From Candidatus Anaerostipes avistercoris (lineage in GTDB: Bacteria > Bacillota > Clostridia > Lachnospirales > Lachnospiraceae), in NCBI GenBank assembly GCA_019119895.1, contig DWWD01000020.1, forward strand, positions 1 to 64,000: DNA of 64,000 nt, read 5' to 3'. Positions 35,106 to 43,697 of this stretch are shown here, one piece after another (positions within the stretch are counted from its first letter, which is position 1; each line of letters begins with the position of its first letter). The translations under genes and the position numbers were made by a program. The notes under the pieces were generated by a model, which saw nothing but the letters and a program-made list of their open reading frames with translations, did not search any database and was not told the DNA's origin.

Positions 35106-35575
35106 TTAATATAATCCAAAACTGAAGATAAAGGCGATGAGAACAGCAGCCGGGCCTGTGATCAAACGGGAAAACAGCATGGCCGGTACACCGTAGTTTA
35201 CTGTGTCATCTTCCGCTTCCAATTTCAACGCCCAGCAGGACTCCGATAACCTGAGCAATAACAGCTCCCGGACCGAGTACAGGTGACAGGAATGGGATTG
35301 CGCAGAAAATGGAAATAACAAGCAGACCAGGCAGACTGCCGGCCAGTGGTTTGATGGCATTTGCCAAAATGCTGCCAATGCCGGTATAATTGATGATTCC
35401 AACGATGATACTTACGAAAATCATAAAAGGCAGAATGTTTTTCAGTACAACATCCAGAGTATCACGGCCGGCCTGATAAAAGACATTAACGACACTTCCT
35501 ATACCGCGGCCGACAGAATAGGATGATACAAAGAGAATAAGAGAGGTATTCTGACCGCAGGAGGAGAGTGTGTCA
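35106..35575 (-). pseudogene. Decayed PTS glucitol/sorbitol EIIB-C (srlE-like) gene
   Basis: On the minus strand the frame read from about 35575 has no start and gives SSYSVGRGIGSVVNVFYQAG, LKNILPFMIFVSIIVGIINY, FLSPVLGPGAVIAQVIGVLL, then GVEIGSGR and a stop. A second frame resumes with EAEDDTVNYGVPAMLFSRLI and ends FSFGLY at 35106. As I remember it these are consecutive parts of the EIIC/IIB of glucitol/sorbitol PTS permeases, joined across a missing ~30-40 residue segment. The 5' part of the gene and its partners are absent, so it cannot work. Confidence 0.8.
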
Positions 35576-35597
35576 GAATATCTTTTTCATTTTTCAG

Positions 35598-35625
35598 GAA
35601 TATTTCTGCATGTCCCGCATATACT
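35598..35625 (+). promoter_or_regulatory. Putative sigma-E promoter of spoIVA
   Basis: GAATATT (35598-35604) and CATATACT (35618-35625) resemble the sigma-E pattern ATA ... CATAnnnT; 15 bp separate ATA and CATA. spoIVA is sigma-E dependent in B. subtilis, expressed in the mother cell. Confidence 0.5.
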
Positions 35626-35651
35626 TTAACAGTCTATCCAAGGAGGATATT

Positions 35652-37124
35652 ATGGATCAATTTAATGTATATAAGGATATCAAAGCTAGAACCAACGGCG
35701 AAATTTACATTGGTGTGGTTGGACCGGTGAGAACCGGGAAAAGTACATTTATCAAAAGATTTATGAATCTTATGGTACTTCCCAACATAGAGGATGAAAA
35801 TGAAAGAAGCCGTGCAAATGATGAACTCCCACAGTCTTCCAGCGGCAGGACCATTATGACGACGGAGCCGAAGTTTGTTCCGAACGAAGCGGTCTCCATC
35901 CGGGTGGATGATGAGATTGATCTGAATGTCAGGCTGATTGACTGTGTGGGATATATGGTAGACGGAGCGGCGGGGCACATGGAAGAAAATGAAGAGAGGC
36001 TTGTAAAGACGCCCTGGTTTGAATATGAAATTCCATTTACGAAAGCAGCCGCGATCGGGACAAAAAAAGTGATTACGGAGCATTCCACCATTGGAATCGT
36101 GGTGACATGTGACGGATCCTTCGGCGAAATCGAGGCTCAGCATTATGAGGCACCGGAAGCGGAGACGATCAAACAGCTGAAAAATCTGAGGAAGCCTTTT
36201 GTTGTACTGTTAAATACAGTGCATCCATATTCCGAAGAGACCAAAGCTCTTGCCAGGGAAAAGGAAAAGAAATATCAGGCTAAAGTCATGCCGATGAACC
36301 TGGAACAGCTGAAGAAGGATGATATTTATCAGATTCTAAAGAGTGTCCTTCTGGAATTTCCGATTTCTTCCATTGGGTTTTATGTGCCGAAATGGACAGA
36401 AACTTTGTCGAAAGAACATCCTGTGAAAAAAGAATTGCTGGAGACTGCCGAAAAAATAATTCAGGATAAGTCAACGATGAAGGATGTATATGAAGAAGTA
36501 CCGATGGAACACAAATACATAAGTTCCTGGAAACTGGACCGGGTTTCCATGGATACAGGTGAAGTGACCGTGCAGGTAGCCGTGGGAGACCAATATTATT
36601 ATGAATTCCTCGGAGACACCATTGGAATGCCGGTCCGGAATGAATATGAGTTTATTCAGGTGATGAGGGATCTGGCACAGAAAAAGAGAGAATATGAGGA
36701 AGTGGGAGATGCGGTGGCTGCTGTGAAGCAGAGAGGATACGGCGTTGTAACACCGACAAAGGAGGACATTATCCTGGAGGAGCCGAGAATCGTAAAGCAT
36801 GGCAGTAAATATGGAGTAAAAATAAAAGCAAGCGCACCGTCCATTCATATGATCCGGGCAAATATTTCCACGGAAATCGCACCGATTGTAGGAGAGGAAT
36901 ATCAGGCAAAGGATCTGATGGAATATATTGAAAAAGGATCCGGCGAACCCGGAGAAAGCATGTGGGATGTCAATATTTTCGGGAAAACCCTGGAACAGCT
37001 GGTGGGAGACGGGATGCAGGCAAAGGCTCTTAAAATGACGGAAGAAAGCCAGCAGAAACTTCAGAATACGATGGAAAAGATCATAAATGAAAGTAATGGA
37101 GGTTTAGTCTGTATCATCATCTGA
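35652..37124 (+). CDS. spoIVA: Stage IV sporulation protein A
   Basis: A 490-residue SpoIVA. The N-terminal ATPase domain has Walker A GVVGPVRTGKST (residues 21-32), DCVGYM as Walker B-like, and TTEPKFVPNEAV. The long middle part and the conserved C-terminus lead to NESNGGLVCIII. It polymerises on the forespore surface using ATP and forms the base of the spore coat. AAGGAGGATATT sets ATG 35652. It marks the organism as a spore former. The gene is single, with its own promoter. Confidence 0.97.
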   Translation: MDQFNVYKDIKARTNGEIYIGVVGPVRTGKSTFIKRFMNLMVLPNIEDENERSRANDELPQSSSGRTIMTTEPKFVPNEAVSIRVDDEIDLNVRLIDCVGYMVDGAAGHMEENEERLVKTPWFEYEIPFTKAAAIGTKKVITEHSTIGIVVTCDGSFGEIEAQHYEAPEAETIKQLKNLRKPFVVLLNTVHPYSEETKALAREKEKKYQAKVMPMNLEQLKKDDIYQILKSVLLEFPISSIGFYVPKWTETLSKEHPVKKELLETAEKIIQDKSTMKDVYEEVPMEHKYISSWKLDRVSMDTGEVTVQVAVGDQYYYEFLGDTIGMPVRNEYEFIQVMRDLAQKKREYEEVGDAVAAVKQRGYGVVTPTKEDIILEEPRIVKHGSKYGVKIKASAPSIHMIRANISTEIAPIVGEEYQAKDLMEYIEKGSGEPGESMWDVNIFGKTLEQLVGDGMQAKALKMTEESQQKLQNTMEKIINESNGGLVCIII

Positions 37125-37130
37125 GATACA

Positions 37131-37159
37131 TTGACAAATCGCCGAAAAAATAATATACT
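37131..37159 (+). promoter_or_regulatory. Strong fabH promoter
   Basis: TTGACA (37131-37136) and TATACT (37154-37159) with a 17-bp spacer, close to the sigma-A consensus. Starts about 60 bp before fabH. Confidence 0.85.
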
Positions 37160-37174
37160 TTGATAGGCAAAGTA
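37156..37174. promoter_or_regulatory. FabT-like operator at the fabH promoter
   Basis: TACTTTG-ATAGG-CAAAGTA is a perfect 7-bp inverted repeat overlapping the -10. It resembles the TTTGA-N-TCAAA box of the MarR-type fatty-acid regulator FabT, which represses fab genes in Firmicutes. Confidence 0.65.
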
Positions 37175-37226
37175 AATAATATACCGATGACTAGGTATAA
37201 AAACATGTAGGATAAATGGAGTAATT

Positions 37227-38189
37227 ATGGCTATTAGGATATTAGGAACAGGAAGTTTTCTTCCGGAAAAATCAGTGACTAATGATGAGCTTGCACAGGT
37301 GATGGATACCAGCGACGAATGGATTTCATCAAGGACAGGAATCAGAAGCAGACATATTTCAGTGGGGGATACCACTGCGTCAATGGCTGTAAAAGCAGCA
37401 AAGAAAGCGTTGGAAGACGGAGGTGTGAAGCCGGAAGAGTTAGATCACATTTTCGTAGCTACGGTGTCAGGAGACCATGCGACTCCGAGTACATCCTGTG
37501 AAGTACAGAGTGCGCTGGGAGCCAAGAATGCTGTATGCATGGATGTGAATGCGGCATGTTCCGGCTTTATTTATGCGCTGAATACGGCAATGGCATACGC
37601 AAAGGCAGGTATGGGAAATAAGATGCTGCTGATCGGGGTGGAAACGCTGTCCAAGATTCTTGACTGGACGGACAGGAGTACCTGTGTTCTGTTTGGAGAC
37701 GGAGCAGGAGCAGCCGTAGTAGAAGCAGACCCGTCCAGTAAAATTTTTATTGATGCTGGCTCTGACGGAGCGAAGGGTCATGTGCTTACCTGCGAGGAGC
37801 GCCATCTGAACAACCTTCTGGTGAAAGATGAAACACCGATGAAGCAGGTAGAAATGAACGGACAGGAAGTATTTAAATTTGCGGTGAGAATCATCCCGAA
37901 GAGTGTAGGCAAAGTGCTTGACGCGGCAGGAGCTGATAAGAGCGAGATAAAATATTATATTCTCCATCAGGCAAATTACAGGATCATCGAGGCAGCAGCG
38001 AAACGGCTAAAAGAACCGCTGGAGAAATTCCCAATGAACATCGATCACTGTGCGAATACATCTTCCGCTACGATTCCGATTCTGCTGGACGAAATCCACA
38101 GAGCAGGTAAACTGCAGCGCGGAGATAAGATTGTAATGAGCGGTTTTGGCGGCGGATTGACATGGGGCTCTGTTTATCTGGAATGGTAA
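37227..38189 (+). CDS. fabH: 3-oxoacyl-ACP synthase III (KASIII)
   Basis: A 320-residue FabH. The catalytic triad is visible: Cys111 in NAACSGFIYAL, His in LHQANYRII, Asn in CANTSSATIP. TSDEWISSRTGIR is the usual N-terminal signature, and the end GGGLTWGSVYLEW is complete. It condenses acetyl-CoA with malonyl-ACP to start fatty-acid synthesis. It stands alone instead of heading a fab cluster; the promoter and operator suggest direct control by a FabT-like repressor encoded elsewhere. Confidence 0.97.
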   Translation: MAIRILGTGSFLPEKSVTNDELAQVMDTSDEWISSRTGIRSRHISVGDTTASMAVKAAKKALEDGGVKPEELDHIFVATVSGDHATPSTSCEVQSALGAKNAVCMDVNAACSGFIYALNTAMAYAKAGMGNKMLLIGVETLSKILDWTDRSTCVLFGDGAGAAVVEADPSSKIFIDAGSDGAKGHVLTCEERHLNNLLVKDETPMKQVEMNGQEVFKFAVRIIPKSVGKVLDAAGADKSEIKYYILHQANYRIIEAAAKRLKEPLEKFPMNIDHCANTSSATIPILLDEIHRAGKLQRGDKIVMSGFGGGLTWGSVYLEW

Positions 38190-38264
38190 TACCTTATTGT
38201 TACAAAAGAAAAAACCATAAGGCGGACAGCGGTACGAAGCGTACAGGCTGCCGCAGGGAAAAAA

Positions 38265-38312
38265 GATAGTCAGCTTTCGGAAGTTCAGCAAAAGTTGGCT
38301 ATTTTTCTATGT
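38265..38312 (+). terminator. Intrinsic terminator after fabH
   Basis: GATAGTCAGCTTT and AAAGTTGGCTAT pair with two G-T pairs, followed by TTTTTC. Another GC-rich hairpin (GCGGACAGC ... GCTGCCGC) lies just before it. Confidence 0.75.
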
Positions 38313-38317
38313 AAAAA

Positions 38318-38328
38318 TATGCTATAAT
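38318..38328 (+). promoter_or_regulatory. Extended -10 promoter of the alarmone synthetase gene
   Basis: ATATGCTATAAT contains TG-n-TATAAT, a perfect extended -10 at 38320-38328. No good -35 is present, as expected for this promoter type. Confidence 0.55.
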
Positions 38329-38354
38329 AATAAGATGATTACAGGAGGGAGTAC

Positions 38355-39158
38355 ATGGAAATACAATTGTGGAGGGAAATTCTCAGCCCCTATGAACTGG
38401 CAGTGGATGAATTGACATTAAAATTTCATCATATCATCCGTGAATACCGGAAAGCGGGACTATATTCTCCGATCGAGCAGGTGGACGGACGGGTAAAAAG
38501 TATATCCAGCATTCTTGACAAAATGCAGAGAAAGCATATCAACGCCAACAATATCGAAGACAAACTGGAAGATATTGCCGGTATCCGGCTGATCTGTCAG
38601 TTTGTAGAAGATATTGAAAAGGTAGTTGAGATTATTGAGAAGCGCTCTGATATGGAGATCAAGAGCAGAAAAGATTATATCTCCCAGTCCAAGGACAGCG
38701 GCTACCGCAGCTATCATCTGATTATTTATTACGAAGTCAATACGATTTACGGAAGAAAGAAGCTGCAGGCAGAGATTCAGATCAGGACACTTGCTATGAA
38801 TTTCTGGGCTACGGTGGAGCACTCACTGCAGTATAAGTATAAAGGTAATATTCCGGAACATGTGACAGATAAACTGCTGCAGGCTTCTGATGCCATTGTG
38901 GTGCTGGATCGTGAGATGTCATCTGTCCGGGACGAGATTATGGATGCGCAGAATTCATTTCGGAAGAAGGCGAATATGGTGTCTGATATCCTTCATACGA
39001 TGCAGAATCTCTATAAAGTAGCAAATAAGCATGAAGTCATCAAGATTCAGGATGAATTCTACAAAATTTATGAGACAGGAGATATGGAACGTCTGGAGCA
39101 CTTTAACAAGCAGCTGGATATTATAGCGGAAGGTTATCGTGCACAGAGCATTTCATAG
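38355..39158 (+). CDS. Small alarmone synthetase (RelA/SpoT synthetase domain)
   Basis: A 267-residue protein with only the (p)ppGpp synthetase domain: SPIEQVDGRVKSISSILDKM, IEDIAGIRLICQFVEDI, SKDSGYRSYHLIIYY and EIQIRTLAMNFWATVEHSLQ. There is no HD hydrolase domain before it and no TGS/ACT after it, matching RelQ/YjbM-class enzymes. It makes ppGpp from ATP and GDP/GTP. ACAGGAGGGAGTAC gives a strong start. It is followed after 8 bp by an rRNA methyltransferase gene. Confidence 0.93.
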   Translation: MEIQLWREILSPYELAVDELTLKFHHIIREYRKAGLYSPIEQVDGRVKSISSILDKMQRKHINANNIEDKLEDIAGIRLICQFVEDIEKVVEIIEKRSDMEIKSRKDYISQSKDSGYRSYHLIIYYEVNTIYGRKKLQAEIQIRTLAMNFWATVEHSLQYKYKGNIPEHVTDKLLQASDAIVVLDREMSSVRDEIMDAQNSFRKKANMVSDILHTMQNLYKVANKHEVIKIQDEFYKIYETGDMERLEHFNKQLDIIAEGYRAQSIS

Positions 39159-39166
39159 AAAAATGG

Positions 39167-40528
39167 ATGAAATTACCAGTTGAATTTGAGAAAAAGATGA
39201 GAAATCTCCTGGGGGGAGATTTCGCTGCCTATGAGCAGCATTTGGATGATCCGGCGTATTACGGAATTCGAGTGAATACCTTAAAAATATCTGTGGAGGA
39301 ATTCCTGGATATTTGTCCGTTTTCCGTAACGCCGGTTCCATGGACGGAGAATGGATTTTATGTCCGGAGAGAGGAAAAACCATCAAAACATCCGTATTAT
39401 CATGCGGGACTTTATTATATCCAGGAGCCCAGCGCCATGGCTCCGGCGTCTTATCTGCCGGTTCTGCCAGGAGACAGGGTCCTGGATTTGTGTGCTGCCC
39501 CGGGAGGCAAGTCAACAGAACTGGGAGCAAAACTCAGAGGAGAAGGTATTCTGGTATCCAATGATGTGAGCATTTCCAGAACAAAAGCGCTGATCCGGAA
39601 TATTGAAATGTTCGGAATCCGAAACAGCGTAATATTGTGTACGGAAGCGAAGCATATGGTATCTTCCCTGACCGGATATTTTGATAAGATTCTGGTAGAT
39701 GCCCCCTGCTCAGGTGAGGGGATGTTCCGAAAAGGAAATAATGAGATAAAGAACTGGGAACAGAAAGGAAGCGAGCCTTACGCGAAACTCCAGAGAGAGA
39801 TTGCAGACGACGCGGTGAAACTGCTGAAACCGGGAGGAATGATGCTTTATTCCACCTGCACTTTTTCGCCGGAAGAGAACGAGCAGGTCATAGAACACCT
39901 CCTGACGGAAAACGATGATCTGTCGCTGGTTCCGATGAAAATGTGTGAAGGCTTTGACTGCGGACATCCGGAGTGGACACTGACCGGCAGAGAGGATATA
40001 AAAAAATGTATCCGGCTGTGGCCTCATCGGATCAAAGGAGAGGGACATTTCCTGGCACTGCTTCAAAAAGCGCCGGGAGAGGCGCCCGTGCCTGCGGGAG
40101 AAAAATATTCCCGGGTGAAGCCGACGAAAGAGACGGAAGAATTTTTCAGAGATTGTCATATGAAGGTTGACTGGAACCGGATTCAGGAACATCAGGGCAA
40201 ACTTTTTTATCTGAAAGAGGATTTTCCGAAGCTGACCGGAGTCCGGATCCTGAGAAAAGGTCTGTTTCTGGGAGAAATGAAAAAGGGACGTTTCGAGCCC
40301 AGTCAGCCGCTGGCGGCGGCTCTGTATCCGGAGGAATATGATAAATATATTTCTTTTGATCTGGAAGATGAAAGAACCATTCGTTATCTGAAATGTGAGA
40401 CGCTGAATGTGGATACGGATACAGAAGGAATCCATCTGATCGGAACCGGACGGTTTCCGATGGGATGGGGAAAGATTAAAAAGGGTAGGATGAAGAATAA
40501 ATACGCGTCCAGCTGGAGATGGATGTAA
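39167..40528 (+). CDS. RsmF-like rRNA cytosine-C5 methyltransferase
   Basis: A 453-residue RsmB/NOP-family enzyme. The SAM site is VLDLCAAPGGKSTELGAKL, and the two catalytic Cys lie in VDAPCSGEGMFRK and YSTCTFSPEEN. The C-terminal ~150 residues form the RsmF-type PUA-like part (LRKGLFLGEMKKGRFEPSQPL). It methylates C5 of cytosine in rRNA. No clear ribosome binding site precedes ATG 39167, so translation may depend on coupling with the gene before. The end overlaps the next gene (TAATG). Confidence 0.92.
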   Translation: MKLPVEFEKKMRNLLGGDFAAYEQHLDDPAYYGIRVNTLKISVEEFLDICPFSVTPVPWTENGFYVRREEKPSKHPYYHAGLYYIQEPSAMAPASYLPVLPGDRVLDLCAAPGGKSTELGAKLRGEGILVSNDVSISRTKALIRNIEMFGIRNSVILCTEAKHMVSSLTGYFDKILVDAPCSGEGMFRKGNNEIKNWEQKGSEPYAKLQREIADDAVKLLKPGGMMLYSTCTFSPEENEQVIEHLLTENDDLSLVPMKMCEGFDCGHPEWTLTGREDIKKCIRLWPHRIKGEGHFLALLQKAPGEAPVPAGEKYSRVKPTKETEEFFRDCHMKVDWNRIQEHQGKLFYLKEDFPKLTGVRILRKGLFLGEMKKGRFEPSQPLAAALYPEEYDKYISFDLEDERTIRYLKCETLNVDTDTEGIHLIGTGRFPMGWGKIKKGRMKNKYASSWRWM

Positions 40529-41253
40529 TGGCAAAGATAAGATTAGACAAATACTTGTGCCAGTGCCTGGGAATTTCCAGGAAAGAGGCAAAGGAAAAGA
40601 TAAAAAACGGACAGGCTGTAATAAATGGAACTAAGGTCCGGAAACCGGAATATAAGGTGGATCCGGAGCAGAATGAAATACAGTGTCAGGAAGAAATGCT
40701 TACATACGAAGAACTTCATTATCTGATGCTTCATAAACCACAGGGCGTTGTGTCAGCGACTAAAGATCCGGTGGAAAAAACTGTCCTGGATCTGATCCGT
40801 GAGCCATATGGAAAGAAATTATTTCCGGTGGGAAGACTTGATAAAGATACAGAAGGACTGATGCTTCTGACAGATGATGGAAAACTGGCTCATGAACTGA
40901 TGTCGCCGAAGAAACATGTGGAGAAGACCTATTATGCGGAAGTCGCCGGGAAAATGGGCGAACGGGAGATCAGGGCATTTGCGGACGGACTGGAGATTGG
41001 CGGCGGAGAAACCGCGAAGCCCGGGATTCTGGAGGTGCTGGATGCTTCTGAAGAAGGTTCCAGGGTGCAGATCACCATTACAGAAGGAAAATTCCATCAG
41101 ATTAAGAGGATGGTGAAAGCGGTGGGAAGCGAGGTGCTGTATTTAAAGCGCCTGACGATCGGACCGCTCAGGCTGGATGATACGCTGCCGTCCGGAAGTT
41201 ACCGAAAATTGACAGAAGAAGAAATTCGCCGATTAAAGGAGAAGAAATGTTAA
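40528..41253 (+). CDS. RsuA-family rRNA pseudouridine synthase
   Basis: A 241-residue protein. An N-terminal S4 RNA-binding domain (IRLDKYLCQCLGISRKEAKE) is followed by the RsuA/RluB/E/F catalytic domain with the active Asp in VGRLDKDTEGLMLLT. FHQIKRMVKAVG and LKRLTIGPLRL complete the family signs. It isomerises uridine in 16S or 23S rRNA; RsuA (U516) is the nearest guess. ATG 40528 overlaps the stop before it, and the end overlaps the HAD gene by seven bases. Confidence 0.92.
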   Translation: MAKIRLDKYLCQCLGISRKEAKEKIKNGQAVINGTKVRKPEYKVDPEQNEIQCQEEMLTYEELHYLMLHKPQGVVSATKDPVEKTVLDLIREPYGKKLFPVGRLDKDTEGLMLLTDDGKLAHELMSPKKHVEKTYYAEVAGKMGEREIRAFADGLEIGGGETAKPGILEVLDASEEGSRVQITITEGKFHQIKRMVKAVGSEVLYLKRLTIGPLRLDDTLPSGSYRKLTEEEIRRLKEKKC

Positions 41254-41915
41254 AGAATAAAAAAGCCGTTATATTTGATCTGGATGGAACTTTAGTGGAT
41301 TCCATGTGGATCTGGAAAGAAATAGATATCCGCTTTCTGGGGAAATACGGAATGACGGTGCCGGAAGGTCTTAATGATGCCCTGGAAGGCTGCAGCTTTC
41401 ACGAAACTGCCCGGTATTTCAAGGAACATTTTCCGCTTCCGCTGTCCATTGAAGAGATTATGGAAACATGGAACCGCATGGCGGCGGAGATGTATGAGAA
41501 TGAGATTTCTCTGAAAGAAGGAGCCGGAGAATTTATCAGGATGCTGAAGGAAGAAAATATGCCGCTTGGAATCGCCACCAGCAATTCCAGGGAGCTTGCG
41601 AAGGTCTGCCTGAAATCCAACGGAATTCTCGATGCTTTTGATTATATCTGTACTTCCAATGAAGTTCCGAGAGGAAAACCGGAACCGGATGTATATCTTC
41701 ACACGGCAGAGATGCTCTCTGTGGATCCGAAGGAGGTTCTGGTATTTGAGGATATTCCGTACGGTCTGATGGCAGGAAAGCGCGCCAATATGGAGACATG
41801 CGCGGTTCGGGACCCATATTCGGAACGGGCAATGGAAGAGAAGCTGAAACTGGCAGATTATTTTATCGATTCTTATTATGATGTTTTAAACGGAACTTAT
41901 CAGAAATTATCATAA
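41247..41915 (+). CDS. HAD-superfamily hydrolase (beta-PGM-like)
   Basis: A 222-residue HAD subfamily IA protein: motif I VIFDLDGTLVDSMWIWKEI, motif II GIATSNS, motif III RGKPEPDVYL, motif IV VLVFEDIPYGLMAGKRA. A helical cap (residues ~16-85) follows motif I. The family includes beta-phosphoglucomutases and small phosphatases; the exact substrate is unknown. It overlaps the pseudouridine synthase gene, so it is co-translated. Confidence 0.9.
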   Translation: MLKNKKAVIFDLDGTLVDSMWIWKEIDIRFLGKYGMTVPEGLNDALEGCSFHETARYFKEHFPLPLSIEEIMETWNRMAAEMYENEISLKEGAGEFIRMLKEENMPLGIATSNSRELAKVCLKSNGILDAFDYICTSNEVPRGKPEPDVYLHTAEMLSVDPKEVLVFEDIPYGLMAGKRANMETCAVRDPYSERAMEEKLKLADYFIDSYYDVLNGTYQKLS

Positions 41916-41933
41916 AAACAGGGGAAATATCGG

Positions 41934-42695
41934 ATGAAAAAAATAGCGATCGTGACAGGAGCGTCTTCCGGCATGGGAAGAGAATTTGTCCGCCAGCTGG
42001 CAGAACGATATCCTGTACTGGATGAAATCTGGGCCGTTGCCAGGAGAGAAGAGCGGCTGCTGGAACTGCAGAAAGAAACGGGAAATGTCAGGATCCGTGC
42101 ATTTTCTCTGGATTTGAAGGAAGAAGAGAGCTTCCGGAATATTGCAGAGTGCCTTCGAAGAGAGAGCCCCGGAGTCCGCATTCTGGTCAACGGGTCCGGT
42201 ATAGGGATTTCCGGGGATTTTATGGATCTGTCGGAGCAAGAAATCAGTGACATGGTCGCCGTGAACTGCGGGGCGCTGACAAAAATGACATATCTGGTTC
42301 TCCCGTATATGAAAAAAGGCGCCATGATCTATCAATTTGCCTCGGCGGCGGCATTTTCACCTCAGCCGGGATTTGCGGTTTATGCGGCAGCGAAGGCGTA
42401 CGTTCTGAGATTTTCGACTGCACTCCGGCAGGAACTGAAGAAAAAGGGAATCCGGGTGACTGCAGTCTGCCCGGGACCGGTAAAGACAGAATTCCTTGAG
42501 AAAGCCTATGGAAAACAGGAAATGTCATTTTATAAAAAACTTGTGATAGCAGACTGTAAAAAGGTTGTTTCCCGCGCCATAGAAGACGGGAAAAAAGGCC
42601 GGGCGGTGTCAGTGTACGGAGGAACGATGAAATTTCTGCGGATCATCAGCCGGCTGCTTCCGGAAGAAGTGCTTGCAGGATTCTTCAGAGGATAG
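41934..42695 (+). CDS. Short-chain dehydrogenase/reductase
   Basis: A 253-residue SDR. The cofactor motif TGASSGMGREFV (TGxxxGxG) lies at the N-terminus, NGSGIGIS replaces NNAG, and the catalytic residues are Ser (FASAAAFSPQ) and Tyr-Lys (YAAAKAYVL). The C-terminal extension of ~50 residues resembles DltE/YqjQ-type SDRs acting on keto-lipids or other carbonyls. The NAD(P)H partner substrate is unknown. ACAGGGGAAATATCGG precedes the start. It lies 12 bp before the RluA-family gene. Confidence 0.88.
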   Translation: MKKIAIVTGASSGMGREFVRQLAERYPVLDEIWAVARREERLLELQKETGNVRIRAFSLDLKEEESFRNIAECLRRESPGVRILVNGSGIGISGDFMDLSEQEISDMVAVNCGALTKMTYLVLPYMKKGAMIYQFASAAAFSPQPGFAVYAAAKAYVLRFSTALRQELKKKGIRVTAVCPGPVKTEFLEKAYGKQEMSFYKKLVIADCKKVVSRAIEDGKKGRAVSVYGGTMKFLRIISRLLPEEVLAGFFRG

Positions 42696-42707
42696 AAAGA
42701 GACGGTT

Positions 42708-43697
42708 ATGAGAGAGATAGAAATTACACGAAAAGATGAAGGACAGCGTCTGGACAAGATGCTGCAGAAATATCTGAATAGAGCGGGAAAGAGTTTTATC
42801 TATAAGATGCTGCGGAAGAAAAATATCAAATTGAACGGCAGAAAAGCTGCCGGAAATGAAAAGCTGAAGGCGGGAGATCGTGTTGCCGTGTATCTGGCGG
42901 AAGAAACAATAGAAAAATTTCGGGAAGAAATCAGGGTAGAGGAGCAGAAGATTCCGCTGGATGTTTTGTATGAAGATGAAAATATTCTGCTGATCAACAA
43001 GCCTTACGGTATTTTGTCTCAGAAAGCAGGACCGGATGATCTGTCGGTTAACGAGCAGATCGCTCCGTATGCAGTTCGCAGAGGATGGATGTCAGAGGAA
43101 GATCTGAATCGTGTGAAACCATCCGTGTGCAACCGGCTGGACCGCAATACAACAGGGATTTTGATCGCGGGAATTTCCCTGGAAGGTCTTCAGACCATGG
43201 CGGAACTTTTAAGGAAACGAGAGATTGATAAATATTATTATTGTATCGTAAAAGGTGAAATTAAGAAAAAAGAGAGGATATCCGGTTATCTGCTGAAAGA
43301 TGAGCGAAAAAATACAGTAACGGTCACCCGGGAAAGGAAAGGACAGGGGGCTTATATTGAAACCTGGTACGAGCCGGTGGAATCCCGAAACGGCTTCACT
43401 TTTCTGAAAGTAAAGCTGGTGACGGGAAAGACCCACCAGATCCGGGCGCATCTGGCAAGTCAGGGGCATCCTCTGGCAGGAGATTTCAAATACGGCAGTC
43501 AGGAACTGAACCGGAAGCTCAGAAGCAGATTCGGCCTGAAAGGGCAGCTGCTGCACTGTGGAGAAATCCAGTTTCCGAAGACAATGACCGGCTGCAGAAA
43601 TCTTCAGGGAAGGGTGTTTCAGGCAGAACTGCCTTCAGATTTTAAGAAAGTGAAATCAGGACTGATGGGAGATGGAACATGGGAAGCTGGAATGTAA
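42708..43697 (+). CDS. RluA-family pseudouridine synthase
   Basis: A 329-residue protein with an S4 domain (DEGQRLDKMLQKYLNRAGKS) and the RluA catalytic domain. The active Asp is in CNRLDRNTTGILIAG, and the C-terminal motifs KTHQIRAHLASQGHPLAGD and KYG follow. Family members modify 23S rRNA or tRNA (RluC-like). The last 19 bp overlap recU. AGAGACGGTT precedes the start, a weak site. Confidence 0.93.
   Translation: MREIEITRKDEGQRLDKMLQKYLNRAGKSFIYKMLRKKNIKLNGRKAAGNEKLKAGDRVAVYLAEETIEKFREEIRVEEQKIPLDVLYEDENILLINKPYGILSQKAGPDDLSVNEQIAPYAVRRGWMSEEDLNRVKPSVCNRLDRNTTGILIAGISLEGLQTMAELLRKREIDKYYYCIVKGEIKKKERISGYLLKDERKNTVTVTRERKGQGAYIETWYEPVESRNGFTFLKVKLVTGKTHQIRAHLASQGHPLAGDFKYGSQELNRKLRSRFGLKGQLLHCGEIQFPKTMTGCRNLQGRVFQAELPSDFKKVKSGLMGDGTWEAGM

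Noticed and set aside
39710-40591. A 293-codon minus-strand frame opposite the rRNA methyltransferase gene
   Set aside because: Shadow of the coding strand; no recognisable domain and it crosses the start of the next gene.
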